This document shows positions 1 to 8,115 of a stretch of DNA of 64,000 nucleotides, piece after piece. A model generated the notes under the pieces. That model had not been told where the DNA came from and did not search any database. It worked only from the letters and a program-made list of their open reading frames with translations. This stretch comes from UBA2705 sp963977125. Its GTDB lineage: Bacteria > Pseudomonadota > Alphaproteobacteria > Micavibrionales > Micavibrionaceae. How positions within the stretch are numbered: position 1 is the stretch's first letter; every line of letters begins with the position of its first letter. The translations under genes and the position numbers were made by a program. The DNA lies in the NCBI GenBank assembly GCA_963977125.1, contig CAXBNJ010000001.1, forward strand, positions 434,001 through 498,000, in the 5' to 3' direction.

Positions 1-1434
1 CAGTAAGTCGATAATCTGCGCTTGGATAGAGACATCAAGCGCTGAAGTTGGCTCATCGAGGACCAATAATTTTGGTTTTAAGACAAGGGCGCGGGCAATG
101 GATATACGCTGGCGCTGACCGCCTGAAAACTCATGCGGAAAACGATGGCGCGTTTCGGGATCAAGCTCTACTTCATTCAGCGCGGCAATGACGGCTTTAT
201 CGCGTTCAATTTTACTCATTTTTGGCGAGTGGACATTAAGTCCTTCGGCGATAATCTGGCCAACGCTCATACGCGGGGACAATGCGCCAAACGGGTCTTG
301 AAAGACGACCTGCATGTCTTTTCGAATGTGACGCAGGGCTTTGGTGTCTAATTGTCCAATATCTTTACCGCAAAAGACAATCTGCCCTTCGGCTTTGATT
401 AGTCTTAAAACGCTTAAGCCTAATGTGGTTTTACCTGATCCGGATTCGCCAACTATACCAAGGGTTTCGCCTTCTTCTAGCGAGAAGGAAATATCATCAA
501 CCGCCTTCACAAAGCTTTTTGGTTTCCCCAATAAGGTCTTTTTCATAGGGAAATAGACTTTAACATTTTTCGCTTCAGTTAAAACAGCGTGCTTTTTCGT
601 TGGGTCACGCGGCTCCGCGCCGCCAGTTGGCACAGAATTAATCAGTTTTTGTGTGTATTCATGTTTAGGCGCGTTAAATAGCGCCGCGGTTGCGCCATGT
701 TCAACGATAACGCCTTGCTGCATGACGCTGACATGTTCGGTGTATTTTTGCACGACAGGCAAGTCATGGGTGATCATCAGCATTGCCATGCCGAGTTCTT
801 TTTGCAGTTCAGACAGCAAATCAAGAATTTGTGCCTGTACGGTGACATCCAAAGCGGTAGTCGGTTCATCAGCGATTAATAAGTCAGGCTTATTGGCCAA
901 AGCAATCGCAATCATAATGCGTTGGCGCTGACCGCCGGAGAGCTCATGCGGATAGGCGCCCATGCGTTCTTTAAGGTGGGGCAGGCGCACCATATCGAGC
1001 AAGTCTTTAACGCGCTGATTTAAGGTGGAGCCATCAACATTGTCATGCAGGCGCACAACTTCAGCAATTTGCTTTTCTATTGTATGTAATGGGTTAAGCG
1101 AAGTGAGCGGTTCTTGGAAAATCATACCGATTTCATCACCGCGCAATTTGCGCATGTTTTTTTCGCTCAACGTTAAAACGTCGCGGCCATTATAGAATAT
1201 TTCGCCATTCGGGAAATGAGCGGATTTAGGCAATAAGCGCATGGCAGCCATGGCAGTGACGGACTTACCAGAACCTGATTCGCCAACCAACGCATGAGTC
1301 TCACCCTTATTAATCGATAAAGAAAGATTCTTAACCGCATCAAAGGCTTGCTTGCCGTTTGTAAACTGTACGGAAAGGTTTTTGATCTCTAATAAAGGCG
1401 CCTGTGGGCTCGACTGTGTATTTTTTTCACTCAT
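1..1434 (-). CDS. yejF: Oligopeptide/microcin C ABC transporter, fused ATPase subunit (YejF-like), 3' end cut by window
   Basis: Two ABC ATPase domains fused in one chain power import of oligopeptides or peptide-nucleotide compounds through the YejB/YejE permease pair at the inner membrane. The chain begins MSEKNTQSSP. The first Walker A (GESGSGKS) is near residue 50 and its signature HELSGGQR is encoded around 925-948. The second Walker A (GESGSGKT) is encoded around 430-450 and its HEFSGGQRQR around 110-138. The frame is open through position 1, so 478 codons are visible and roughly 50-60 C-terminal residues of a normal YejF lie outside. It is the downstream member of the minus-strand yejB-yejE-yejF set. 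A DppD/DppF-type fusion is the alternative, but the adjacent permeases are YejB/YejE-like. Confidence 0.9.
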   Translation of the reverse strand, partial: MSEKNTQSSPQAPLLEIKNLSVQFTNGKQAFDAVKNLSLSINKGETHALVGESGSGKSVTAMAAMRLLPKSAHFPNGEIFYNGRDVLTLSEKNMRKLRGDEIGMIFQEPLTSLNPLHTIEKQIAEVVRLHDNVDGSTLNQRVKDLLDMVRLPHLKERMGAYPHELSGGQRQRIMIAIALANKPDLLIADEPTTALDVTVQAQILDLLSELQKELGMAMLMITHDLPVVQKYTEHVSVMQQGVIVEHGATAALFNAPKHEYTQKLINSVPTGGAEPRDPTKKHAVLTEAKNVKVYFPMKKTLLGKPKSFVKAVDDISFSLEEGETLGIVGESGSGKTTLGLSVLRLIKAEGQIVFCGKDIGQLDTKALRHIRKDMQVVFQDPFGALSPRMSVGQIIAEGLNVHSPKMSKIERDKAVIAALNEVELDPETRHRFPHEFSGGQRQRISIARALVLKPKLLVLDEPTSALDVSIQAQIIDLL

Positions 1435-1537
1435 AGCTAAGATAATAGAAACTTTACCGCCTTTGCACAAGCAAGCTTAGCAGCAAAGCCCGTTTACTCC
1501 GCAGTTTTATTGCTAGAAGTTCTTGGATGGGAAAGCT

Positions 1538-1789
1538 CTATATCAGCGGTAAGCGATGATCTTTGACATGGATTGTGTTGCATATCATGCTTTGGCCATC
1601 GTCTGAAGGTATTGCGGCGACGTTGGGTACCCAATCAGGAATGCCCGAACATGGGTTTTGTGATGCGGGCAGGGCATGGTTTTCGCTTTGCATATTAAAT
1701 CGGCCTATATTTGCAGGCAGAATAAGAGCCGCGCAAAGGGCGAAGGCTGTAGAGGCTCTTTTTATCAATGGGTTTTTTATCATGTCCAT
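1538..1789 (-). CDS. Small putative secreted protein, unknown
   Basis: An 83-residue reading frame lies in the yejE-yejF gap on the operon strand. The N-terminus (MDMIKNPLIKR) is basic and is followed by a hydrophobic run (AFALCAALILPANIG) like a signal peptide or membrane anchor; the rest is polar with two Cys. No clear Shine-Dalgarno precedes either in-frame ATG (1789 or 1783). An equally long frame exists on the opposite strand, so the call rests on strand agreement with its neighbours and the signal-like N-terminus. No family is recognised. Confidence 0.4.
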   Translation of the reverse strand: MDMIKNPLIKRASTAFALCAALILPANIGRFNMQSENHALPASQNPCSGIPDWVPNVAAIPSDDGQSMICNTIHVKDHRLPLI

Positions 1790-1835
1790 GCAGGACAGTA
1801 TTAAACACTAATCGTATTATGTCAACATGTTTGGC

Positions 1836-2864
1836 TTATTCGGCGTTTTTACGTGGGTCAAAAGCATCACGTATGGCCTCGCCAATAAAAGTCAGGGTCG
1901 TGAGCATAATAGCCAAGGAAGCAAAGGCCGTGATACCAATCCAAGGGGCGTCTTTAACGTAGTTTTTGCCCTGTTTCAAAAGCTCACCAATTGAGGCGGA
2001 GCCGGGCGGCATTCCAAGACCAAGAAAGTCGAGGCTGGTGAGGGCGACGATGGAATCGGTTAAGATAAAGGGCATAAAGGTCAGGGTGGCGACCATGGCA
2101 TTGGGCAGGACGTGGCGATACATAATCACTAAATTTGAAACGCCAAGCGCTTTGGCGGCGCGGACATATTCAAAATTACGTGCGCGTAAAAACTCCGCGC
2201 GGACAAGGTCAACAAGCCGCACCCATGAAAACAGCAGCAAGATCGCCAATAAAGTCCAAAAACCTGGAATAAACATTGCTGAGAAGATGATCAATATATA
2301 CAGGCTCGGCAAGGAGGCCCAAACTTCGATGACGCGCTGCATAATTAAATCGAGCTTACCGCCATAATAGCCCTGAAAAGCACCAGCAATAACGCCAATA
2401 ATCGAGCTTAATATTGTTAGGATAAGGCCAAATAAAATCGAGACTCGAAAGCCATAAAGCACGCGCGCAAAAACGTCGCGGCCTTGATCATCTGTGCCTA
2501 GAATATTGACGCTGTCTGGCGGCGCCGGCGCTGTTTGTGTTAGGTCGTAATTAATCGTGTCATAAGAAAAACGCACAAGCGGCCAAATCATATAGCCTTT
2601 TTCTTCAATCAACTGAATGGCATAAGGGTCGCGATAATCAGTTTCCGTTTCAAAATCGCCACCAAATTCTGTTTCGGGGTAGCTTTTGAAAATCGGGAAA
2701 TAATAACTGCTATCATAGCTGACCATTAAGGGCTTATCATTGGCAATAAATTCAGAGCCAAGGCACAGCGTGAACAAAGTGATAAACAGCCAAAAGCTAT
2801 AAAGTCCACGTTTGTTTGCTTTAAAAAGGGTTAAGCGACGCTGTGTAATTGGTGATAAAATCAT
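1836..2864 (-). CDS. yejE: ABC peptide transporter permease YejE
   Basis: Inner-membrane permease half of a Yej-type oligopeptide importer. The 342 residues have a first membrane segment near 22-40, a long external loop (about 45-130), then five further segments from about residue 137. The permease signature appears around EYVRAAKALGVSNLVIMYRHVLPNA, with the EAA-type Gly. The motif NILGTDDQGRDVFARVLYG before the second segment is typical of DppC/OppC/YejE permeases. It would pair with YejB (3574-4671) and the YejF ATPase. Position 2862 is the chosen ATG. No Shine-Dalgarno is visible; a possible promoter (TTGTAT at 2894-2899, TAAAAT at 2871-2876, 17-base spacer, minus strand) lies so close that the message could be nearly leaderless. 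Confidence 0.92.
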   Translation of the reverse strand: MILSPITQRRLTLFKANKRGLYSFWLFITLFTLCLGSEFIANDKPLMVSYDSSYYFPIFKSYPETEFGGDFETETDYRDPYAIQLIEEKGYMIWPLVRFSYDTINYDLTQTAPAPPDSVNILGTDDQGRDVFARVLYGFRVSILFGLILTILSSIIGVIAGAFQGYYGGKLDLIMQRVIEVWASLPSLYILIIFSAMFIPGFWTLLAILLLFSWVRLVDLVRAEFLRARNFEYVRAAKALGVSNLVIMYRHVLPNAMVATLTFMPFILTDSIVALTSLDFLGLGMPPGSASIGELLKQGKNYVKDAPWIGITAFASLAIMLTTLTFIGEAIRDAFDPRKNAE

Positions 2865-2990
2865 ATCTGGATTTTATGAAGTTCGCGCCATCAATACAAG
2901 CGCTTATCAGCTTTCATGCAGAATTTATTTTGCTTGATCGCTATGGAGTGCTAGTTTGTTAAAAAAGAATAGGGAGGCTATAGGGACATT

Positions 2991-3560
2991 ATGCCAGATA
3001 ATGCGAAGCCAGAGATCAGAAAAAATAGCATACCCAAAGGTTTTGATCGGCTGAAAAGCGACTTTGCGCGCGCAGCGTTGAATTTGCCTGTGCCTGATGA
3101 TCTCTCTAACCATAAAAATCAGAAACGTTGGGCGCTTTATGTAGGCGCATTGTCGCTGCGCCAATTGGTTGATCAATTTGCGCAAGGTCTAGACGGGCTT
3201 GATGCGTGCATTGAGCATGCGCCTTATGTCTTTGACTTTACCGCTTGTCCCGAAGGGCAAAAGGCTAAAGCTTATTCGTATATACTGGGCTGCAGCGTGT
3301 TAGCACAGCAAATCTCACAGCGTCTAGCGCATATATATGGCGCTGATGATACACATGGTAAGGCGCGACCAAGCGCATTTATGCACAAAGCTTGCGCAAT
3401 CTTAATTGATTTTGATGATGATGACGCAGCCGCGCGAGAGCGGTGGGTTAATCGTTACGCCAAAGCCGGTTTACTTGACCAGAATACGTCACTACAAAGC
3501 CTAGAAAGCGCATTAGGCGCATTGCCTAAGCTTTTCAAATTAATGGCAAAATTCATATAG
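2991..3560 (+). CDS. Unknown 189-residue protein embedded antisense in the yej operon
   Basis: A soluble protein of unknown function; no motif or membrane segment is recognised. The sequence is rich in helix-forming residues, with a Cys-containing central part (ACIEHAPYVF, LGCSVLAQQ) and an acidic patch of consecutive Asp (IDFDDDD). The ATG at 2991 is preceded by AGGGAGG and AGGGA, so initiation looks good. It lies between yejE and yejB on the opposite strand, ends 13 bases from the yejB stop, and starts divergently from yejE. Any yejB-yejE cotranscript would therefore run antisense through it. Coding is supported by length, RBS and composition; function is open. Confidence 0.75.
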   Translation: MPDNAKPEIRKNSIPKGFDRLKSDFARAALNLPVPDDLSNHKNQKRWALYVGALSLRQLVDQFAQGLDGLDACIEHAPYVFDFTACPEGQKAKAYSYILGCSVLAQQISQRLAHIYGADDTHGKARPSAFMHKACAILIDFDDDDAAARERWVNRYAKAGLLDQNTSLQSLESALGALPKLFKLMAKFI

Positions 3561-3573
3561 TCGATTCTTGTGC

Positions 3574-4671
3574 CTAGCGCGCTTCAAAGTCAATGCGTGG
3601 GTCAACATAGACATAGACGATATCCCGAATAAGCGTCATGATTAGGCCGATAAGCGCATAAAAATAAAGCGTACCGAGCACGACGGGGTAATCACGATTG
3701 ATAATGGCTTCATAGCCAAGCAGGCCAAGCCCATCAAGCGAGAATATAACTTCAATAAGCAGTGATCCTGTAAAAAATATCGAGACAAAAGCCGCAGGGA
3801 ATCCCGCAATAACAATCAACATCGCATTACGAAAGACGTGACCATAAAGGACGTCTTTTTCCTTTAAGCCTTTGGCGCGGGCGGTTAATACATATTGCTT
3901 ATTAATTTCATCCATAAATGAATTTTTCGTCAGCATGGTTAGGCTGGCAAAGCCGCTAATCACCATCGCCGCTGTTGGCAAGACCATATGCCATGCATAA
4001 TCCAGCGCGAGTTGAATGAAATTCATATCATCCGCATTGTCGGAGATCAGACCACGCAGTGGGAACCAGTCCAAATACCGCCCACCTGCAAACAAAATAA
4101 TCAGTAAAATCGCGAACATGAAAGAGGGGATCGCATAGCCGATGAAAATAAACGCGCTGCTCCACATATCAAAAGCCTGCCCATCTTTGACGGCTTTTCT
4201 TATGCCAAGGGGAATAGACACCATATAAATAATTAATGTCGACCACAGGCCAAGCGAGATGGATACGGGCATTTTTTCCCAAATAAGCTCCATAACGTCA
4301 ATATCACGATAATAGCTTGTGCCCAGATCAAAACGTAAATAATTGCCAACCATTAAAAGGAAGCGCTGATAGGCAGGCTTATCAAAACCATACATGACTT
4401 CTAATTCTTTGATGAAATCAGGATCAAGCCCCTGTGCACCACGATACGTTGAGGTACTGCCTGTCGCATTATTTTGCGGTGACATATTCGCATCGCCCCC
4501 ACCGCCGCCTGAGAAACTGGCCGTTGCGCTTGTGTTATGGCCTTGTAATTCGGCGATCATCCGTTCAATCGGGCCGCCAGGGACAAACTGAACAATAACA
4601 AAACTGACAAACATAATGCCAAGCAATGTAGGGAATAAAAGCAGTAATCGTTTTAAAATATAGTTAGCCAT
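3574..4671 (-). CDS. yejB: ABC peptide transporter permease YejB
   Basis: Inner-membrane permease of the Yej oligopeptide import system. The 365 residues start MANYILKRLLLLFPTLLGIM with the first membrane segment. A long periplasmic loop follows that includes a Gly/Ser/Asn-rich low-complexity part (about residues 48-80, with five Gly in a row), then a core of about five membrane segments. The EAA-type motif lies around LTARAKGLKEKDVLYGHVFRNA. Length matches Enterobacteria YejB (about 364). The usual first gene, yejA (periplasmic binding protein), is absent upstream, so the substrate-binding protein must be encoded elsewhere or replaced. Confidence 0.93.
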   Translation of the reverse strand: MANYILKRLLLLFPTLLGIMFVSFVIVQFVPGGPIERMIAELQGHNTSATASFSGGGGGDANMSPQNNATGSTSTYRGAQGLDPDFIKELEVMYGFDKPAYQRFLLMVGNYLRFDLGTSYYRDIDVMELIWEKMPVSISLGLWSTLIIYMVSIPLGIRKAVKDGQAFDMWSSAFIFIGYAIPSFMFAILLIILFAGGRYLDWFPLRGLISDNADDMNFIQLALDYAWHMVLPTAAMVISGFASLTMLTKNSFMDEINKQYVLTARAKGLKEKDVLYGHVFRNAMLIVIAGFPAAFVSIFFTGSLLIEVIFSLDGLGLLGYEAIINRDYPVVLGTLYFYALIGLIMTLIRDIVYVYVDPRIDFEAR

Positions 4672-4943
4672 TGGGCTTGGGTCCTAGTTTGTTTTGAGCG
4701 CTTGATTGTTTGTTGATTAATACGACAAAGGGGCAAGCGTCATTTATTCTGCCTTTAAAACAAAGCGAAATGTCTAATGCTCTATTATTAAACGCTTCAG
4801 CTAAATATCCAAGCGATGGATCGTATTTATCCATTATATTTATCTAACAATGTGCAAGCTCATGCATTTGAGGATTGCAAAATCACTATTTGCCCCGTAT
4901 CTTTAATAGCTTAAGATTTAATATCTAATAATGGAGTATTATT

Positions 4944-5657
4944 GTGTTTTGGCTTCTTCTTTGGCTTCTTTTAGCCGCAGCGATTTTATTACTGACGTTT
5001 TGGACCTTTGCTATTTTGCTTAAGCAAAAAAGCGTATGGGCGGCTTATGCTGAACAGAATAATCTGAAGCTGATCAAAACAGGCTTGCTGAGCTCTCCGC
5101 AAATTGAAGGGCCCTATAAAGATCTCATATTGCAAATTTTCTCTGAACGTCAAGCCATGGCTGATGGGCGCGGTCAGCAATATAGAACCATTATCCAATT
5201 TCCGCTTTTGCCAAATATGCCCACAGATGGCGTTGTGGCCAGTCGCTACTTCACGCCTTTTGTTGAAGGTTTAGGTCTGCCAAAAAAATGGGTTATGCCC
5301 AAAACGATTAAATGGGAAGAAGAGCCTATCGCGCGCGCTGCGATTTCATCACGCCTCAAGACCTACTTAACTGAAGACCGTATAAAGTCATTGGAAGTCC
5401 TCTCAGGCTTTAAGCGTGCAAGCTTTGTCTTTATCTTTGACGAAAGCGAAGCCTTTCTACGCGTAGAATCCGCTGACCCGCTCGATGATATTAAACGCAT
5501 GGAAAACATCGTGCGTAAAGTTTATGCTATCGCAAATATCTTATGCGTTAAAGAAGAAGAAGTTGAGCCGTTTAATGTTATCGCCAAACGTGAAGAGCGT
5601 ATGGACCGAGTTGGCGTTGATAATGACGAAGATGAAGATGAGGATGATGAGGCATAA
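4944..5657 (+). CDS. Membrane-anchored protein with acidic C-terminal tail, unknown
   Basis: 237 residues starting at GTG 4944, chosen because GGAG at 4933-4936 gives a 7-base spacer. A strongly hydrophobic N-terminal segment (about residues 2-28, Leu/Trp-rich) is a membrane anchor. It is followed by a soluble domain (VWAAYAEQNNLKL... IEGPYKDL) and a tail made almost only of Asp and Glu (DNDEDEDEDDEA). The domain looks like a proteobacterial conserved hypothetical I cannot name. It is monocistronic: the 272 bases before it separate it from divergent yejB, and a terminator hairpin follows at 5732. Confidence 0.8.
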   Translation: MFWLLLWLLLAAAILLLTFWTFAILLKQKSVWAAYAEQNNLKLIKTGLLSSPQIEGPYKDLILQIFSERQAMADGRGQQYRTIIQFPLLPNMPTDGVVASRYFTPFVEGLGLPKKWVMPKTIKWEEEPIARAAISSRLKTYLTEDRIKSLEVLSGFKRASFVFIFDESEAFLRVESADPLDDIKRMENIVRKVYAIANILCVKEEEVEPFNVIAKREERMDRVGVDNDEDEDEDDEA

Positions 5658-5700
5658 TAATGTTTCATGATTCCATCGTTATTGAGCTCATTAAACGGGC

Positions 5701-7332
5701 TTATATATGGCGCAATGAAAAATCGAACGGGGCGAGCTTTAAAGGCTCGCTTTTTTCTTTTGTGCTTTCTATTTCAAAAACTTGGTCTTCATTCGATACG
5801 TTAAACACGCATAAAATCGTCTCGGTTCCATTATGGCGTTTAAAGACAATCAGCTTGTCGCTTGATGTCTGCACAAATTCAATATCACCATCAATTAAGG
5901 CTGGCATAGTTTTGCGGTGTTTTAAAAAATCGCGAGTGAAGTTTAAGACGGAGTTTTTGTCTTCATCTTGGGTCGCGGCATTTTTACTGATATGCGTTTG
6001 CGAAATGGGCAGCCAAGGGGCTACAGGCTTTGATGAGAAGCCGTAATTCGTTGCTTGGTTATTGTCCCACACCATAGGCGTGCGGCAGCCATCACGGCCT
6101 TGCCATAGCGGATAGAGATATATACCCCATGGGTCGCGCAAATCATCAAAATCAAGCGTGGCCTCATCAAGGCCAAGCTCTTCGCCTTGATATATGAAGA
6201 CTGAGCCGCGTAAACAGGTCAGCAGGGCAATCAACATTTTGGCAAAGTCAGGGTTATCAACGCCGCCATTTTGTGTGCCCCAGCGAGACGCGACGCGCAC
6301 AACATCATGGTTACAAAACGCCCAAGCCGGCCAGCCTGCCGTATCAAGCTTGTGATAGGCTTCCAGTGGTTCTTGGATAAGCTCGGCGCTCAGCGCCTTA
6401 TTCTGGCCGCCCATAAGGGAGAAATTGTAACATGTGTGCAAAAGCTTATCGCCGGCGCTATAGCGGCCCGCGGCCTCTAAGGGGTTGTCTTCACCAACTT
6501 CACCAACAGCCATTCGTGCGTCATAGCGGTCTAAAAGGGCGCGTATGCGGGCTAAAAAATCGGTTGTTTCTGGCTGAGCTTTATCATAGAGGTGGCGCTG
6601 CATGTTATACGGATCAACATGCTCTAATTGCGTGCTGCCTAAATTGCCATCAGCAGCAGGGTTATCTTTTAAATTCTGATTGTGGAAGTAATGCGATAGC
6701 GCGTCGAGACGGAAACCATCAACCCCGCGCTTAAGCCAAAATTCGCAAGCATCGAGCAGGGCATCTTGAACATCCGTGTTATGCAGGTTTAAATCAGGCT
6801 GCGAGACCAAGAAATTATGCAGGTAATATTGCCCGCGCCGCGTTTCATATTGCCAAGCGCTGCCACCAAAGACCGAAAGCCAATTATTCGGTGGACTGCC
6901 ATCTTTTTTCGGATCAGCCCAGACATACCAATCGGCTTTATCATTATCGCGATTTTCGCGGCTTTCTTTATACCATTCATGCAAATCGGATGTGTGCGAA
7001 AGCACCATATCAATAATCACTTTAAGGCCGTGATCATGCGCTGATTTTAAAAAGGCATCAAAGTCATTCATTTCACCAAAAAGAGGGTCAACGGCGCAAT
7101 AATCAGAAACATCATAACCAAAGTCGCGCATGGGGGATTGTTGAAAAGGTGAAAGCCAGATAGCATCAACCCCCAAAGACGCGATATAGTCCATTTTACT
7201 GGTAATCCCCGCAAGGTCACCTGTGCCATTACCTGTGGAATCGCAATAGCTGCGTGGGTAGACTTGGTAAATAACCGCGCCTTTCCACCAATTATCATGG
7301 CTTTGATTTTCTATATGTATCTTGTCAGCCAT
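5701..7332 (-). CDS. GH13 alpha-glucosidase (oligo-1,6-glucosidase/maltodextrin glucosidase type)
   Basis: Hydrolyses alpha-glucosidic bonds of malto- or isomalto-oligosaccharides. The 543 residues begin with the usual WWKGAVIYQVYPRSY strand of the GH13 barrel. Conserved region I is DMVLSHTS (108-115). The nucleophile is Asp210 in GFRLDAL, the acid/base Glu278 in VGEVGE, and the transition-state Asp343 in CNHD. There is no signal peptide, so it is cytoplasmic. Length fits the GH13 alpha-glucosidase subfamilies. It is divergent in the sense of standing alone: no sugar transporter or regulator is adjacent. Exact linkage preference (alpha-1,4 versus alpha-1,6) cannot be set from these motifs; trehalulose or sucrose isomerase relatives are alternatives. 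Confidence 0.92.
   Translation of the reverse strand: MADKIHIENQSHDNWWKGAVIYQVYPRSYCDSTGNGTGDLAGITSKMDYIASLGVDAIWLSPFQQSPMRDFGYDVSDYCAVDPLFGEMNDFDAFLKSAHDHGLKVIIDMVLSHTSDLHEWYKESRENRDNDKADWYVWADPKKDGSPPNNWLSVFGGSAWQYETRRGQYYLHNFLVSQPDLNLHNTDVQDALLDACEFWLKRGVDGFRLDALSHYFHNQNLKDNPAADGNLGSTQLEHVDPYNMQRHLYDKAQPETTDFLARIRALLDRYDARMAVGEVGEDNPLEAAGRYSAGDKLLHTCYNFSLMGGQNKALSAELIQEPLEAYHKLDTAGWPAWAFCNHDVVRVASRWGTQNGGVDNPDFAKMLIALLTCLRGSVFIYQGEELGLDEATLDFDDLRDPWGIYLYPLWQGRDGCRTPMVWDNNQATNYGFSSKPVAPWLPISQTHISKNAATQDEDKNSVLNFTRDFLKHRKTMPALIDGDIEFVQTSSDKLIVFKRHNGTETILCVFNVSNEDQVFEIESTKEKSEPLKLAPFDFSLRHI
5732..5756 (+). terminator. Intrinsic terminator of the 4944-5657 gene, inside the 3' end of the GH13 gene
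   Basis: GCGAGC (5732-5737) pairs with GCTCGC (5745-5750) and six T follow on the plus strand. The hairpin lies within the last 20 codons of the convergent alpha-glucosidase gene, so the same bases serve as coding sequence on one strand and terminator on the other. Confidence 0.7.
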
Positions 7333-7384
7333 GATGGGGTGTTCCTGTTCATTATAAACTTATAAAAATAGAGCAGATAAAAGA

Positions 7385-7417
7385 AAAGCAGCCTCAAATT
7401 AAAGAAGGCTGCTTTTC
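7385..7417 (-). terminator. Terminator after the cyclophilin gene
   Basis: AAAAGCAGCC (7385-7394) and GGCTGCTTTT (7408-7417) form a 10-base stem with a 13-base loop. The T-run lies on the minus-strand side, just below the cyclophilin stop at 7433. Confidence 0.8.
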
Positions 7418-7432
7418 ATGGAATGTTTAATT

Positions 7433-7999
7433 TTATTTGGCGCTTGCTGCGGCCTTATCATCTTTTTCTTCTGCAACATCAGCAGCAATAGAAACTTTGA
7501 TCATTTTATCAGGGTTAGCCGGTGGCTCACCTTTTTCGATCATGTCTACATATTTCATGCCATCAACAACTTTACCCCATACGGTGTATTGACCGTTTAG
7601 GAACGTTGCATCATCTAGGCAGATAAAGAATTGTGAGTTTGCTGAATTCGGGCTTGCTGAACGTGCTGCGCCGACAACGCCACGCTCAAAGCTGTAATCA
7701 TTAAATTCAGCGTTTACATTGCCAAGTTTTGAACCGCCTGTGCCAGTGCCTGTTGGGTCACCGGTTTGTGCCATGAAGCCTTCAATGACGCGGTGCCAAA
7801 TAATGCCATCATAAAAACCTTCGCGAGCCAGCGTTTTGATTTGCTGAACATGAAGGGGGGCGATTTCAGGGAATAATTCAATTGTTACACGACCATAATC
7901 AAGGTCAATATATAATAGGTTCTCTTTATCAGTATCGGCCATCGCGGCGCTGCTTACGGTCATCATCAGACTCCAGATTAGTAAAAGAAATTTGCGCAT
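7433..7999 (-). CDS. Periplasmic peptidyl-prolyl cis-trans isomerase, cyclophilin type
   Basis: Catalyses cis-trans isomerisation of Xaa-Pro bonds during folding of exported proteins. The 188 residues have a signal peptide (MRKFLLLIWSLMMTVSSAAMA, cleavage about 21/22). The cyclophilin core follows, with WHRVIEGFMAQTGDP carrying the catalytic Arg, then GTGTGG, SQFFI and LNGQYTVWGKV. A charged Ala/Lys/Glu tail ends the protein. Alphaproteobacteria often carry such a secreted PpiA-like protein. It is a single gene, with a terminator downstream and a divergent secreted protein gene upstream (start 8116). Confidence 0.92.
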   Translation of the reverse strand: MRKFLLLIWSLMMTVSSAAMADTDKENLLYIDLDYGRVTIELFPEIAPLHVQQIKTLAREGFYDGIIWHRVIEGFMAQTGDPTGTGTGGSKLGNVNAEFNDYSFERGVVGAARSASPNSANSQFFICLDDATFLNGQYTVWGKVVDGMKYVDMIEKGEPPANPDKMIKVSIAADVAEEKDDKAAASAK

Positions 8000-8115
8000 A
8001 GTTTTTCCAAATAATTAGTTATGCTTGAACATTGTGCTTTATTCCTGCCATAGCTTGCCTTAACATGCAAGCAATGGCACAAATTTTTTGTGTAATAATG
8101 TGGAGTACTATAAAT

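Noticed and set aside
8032..8115. N-terminal extension of the royal jelly-type protein
   Set aside because: Would hide the signal peptide; GGAG supports ATG 8116.
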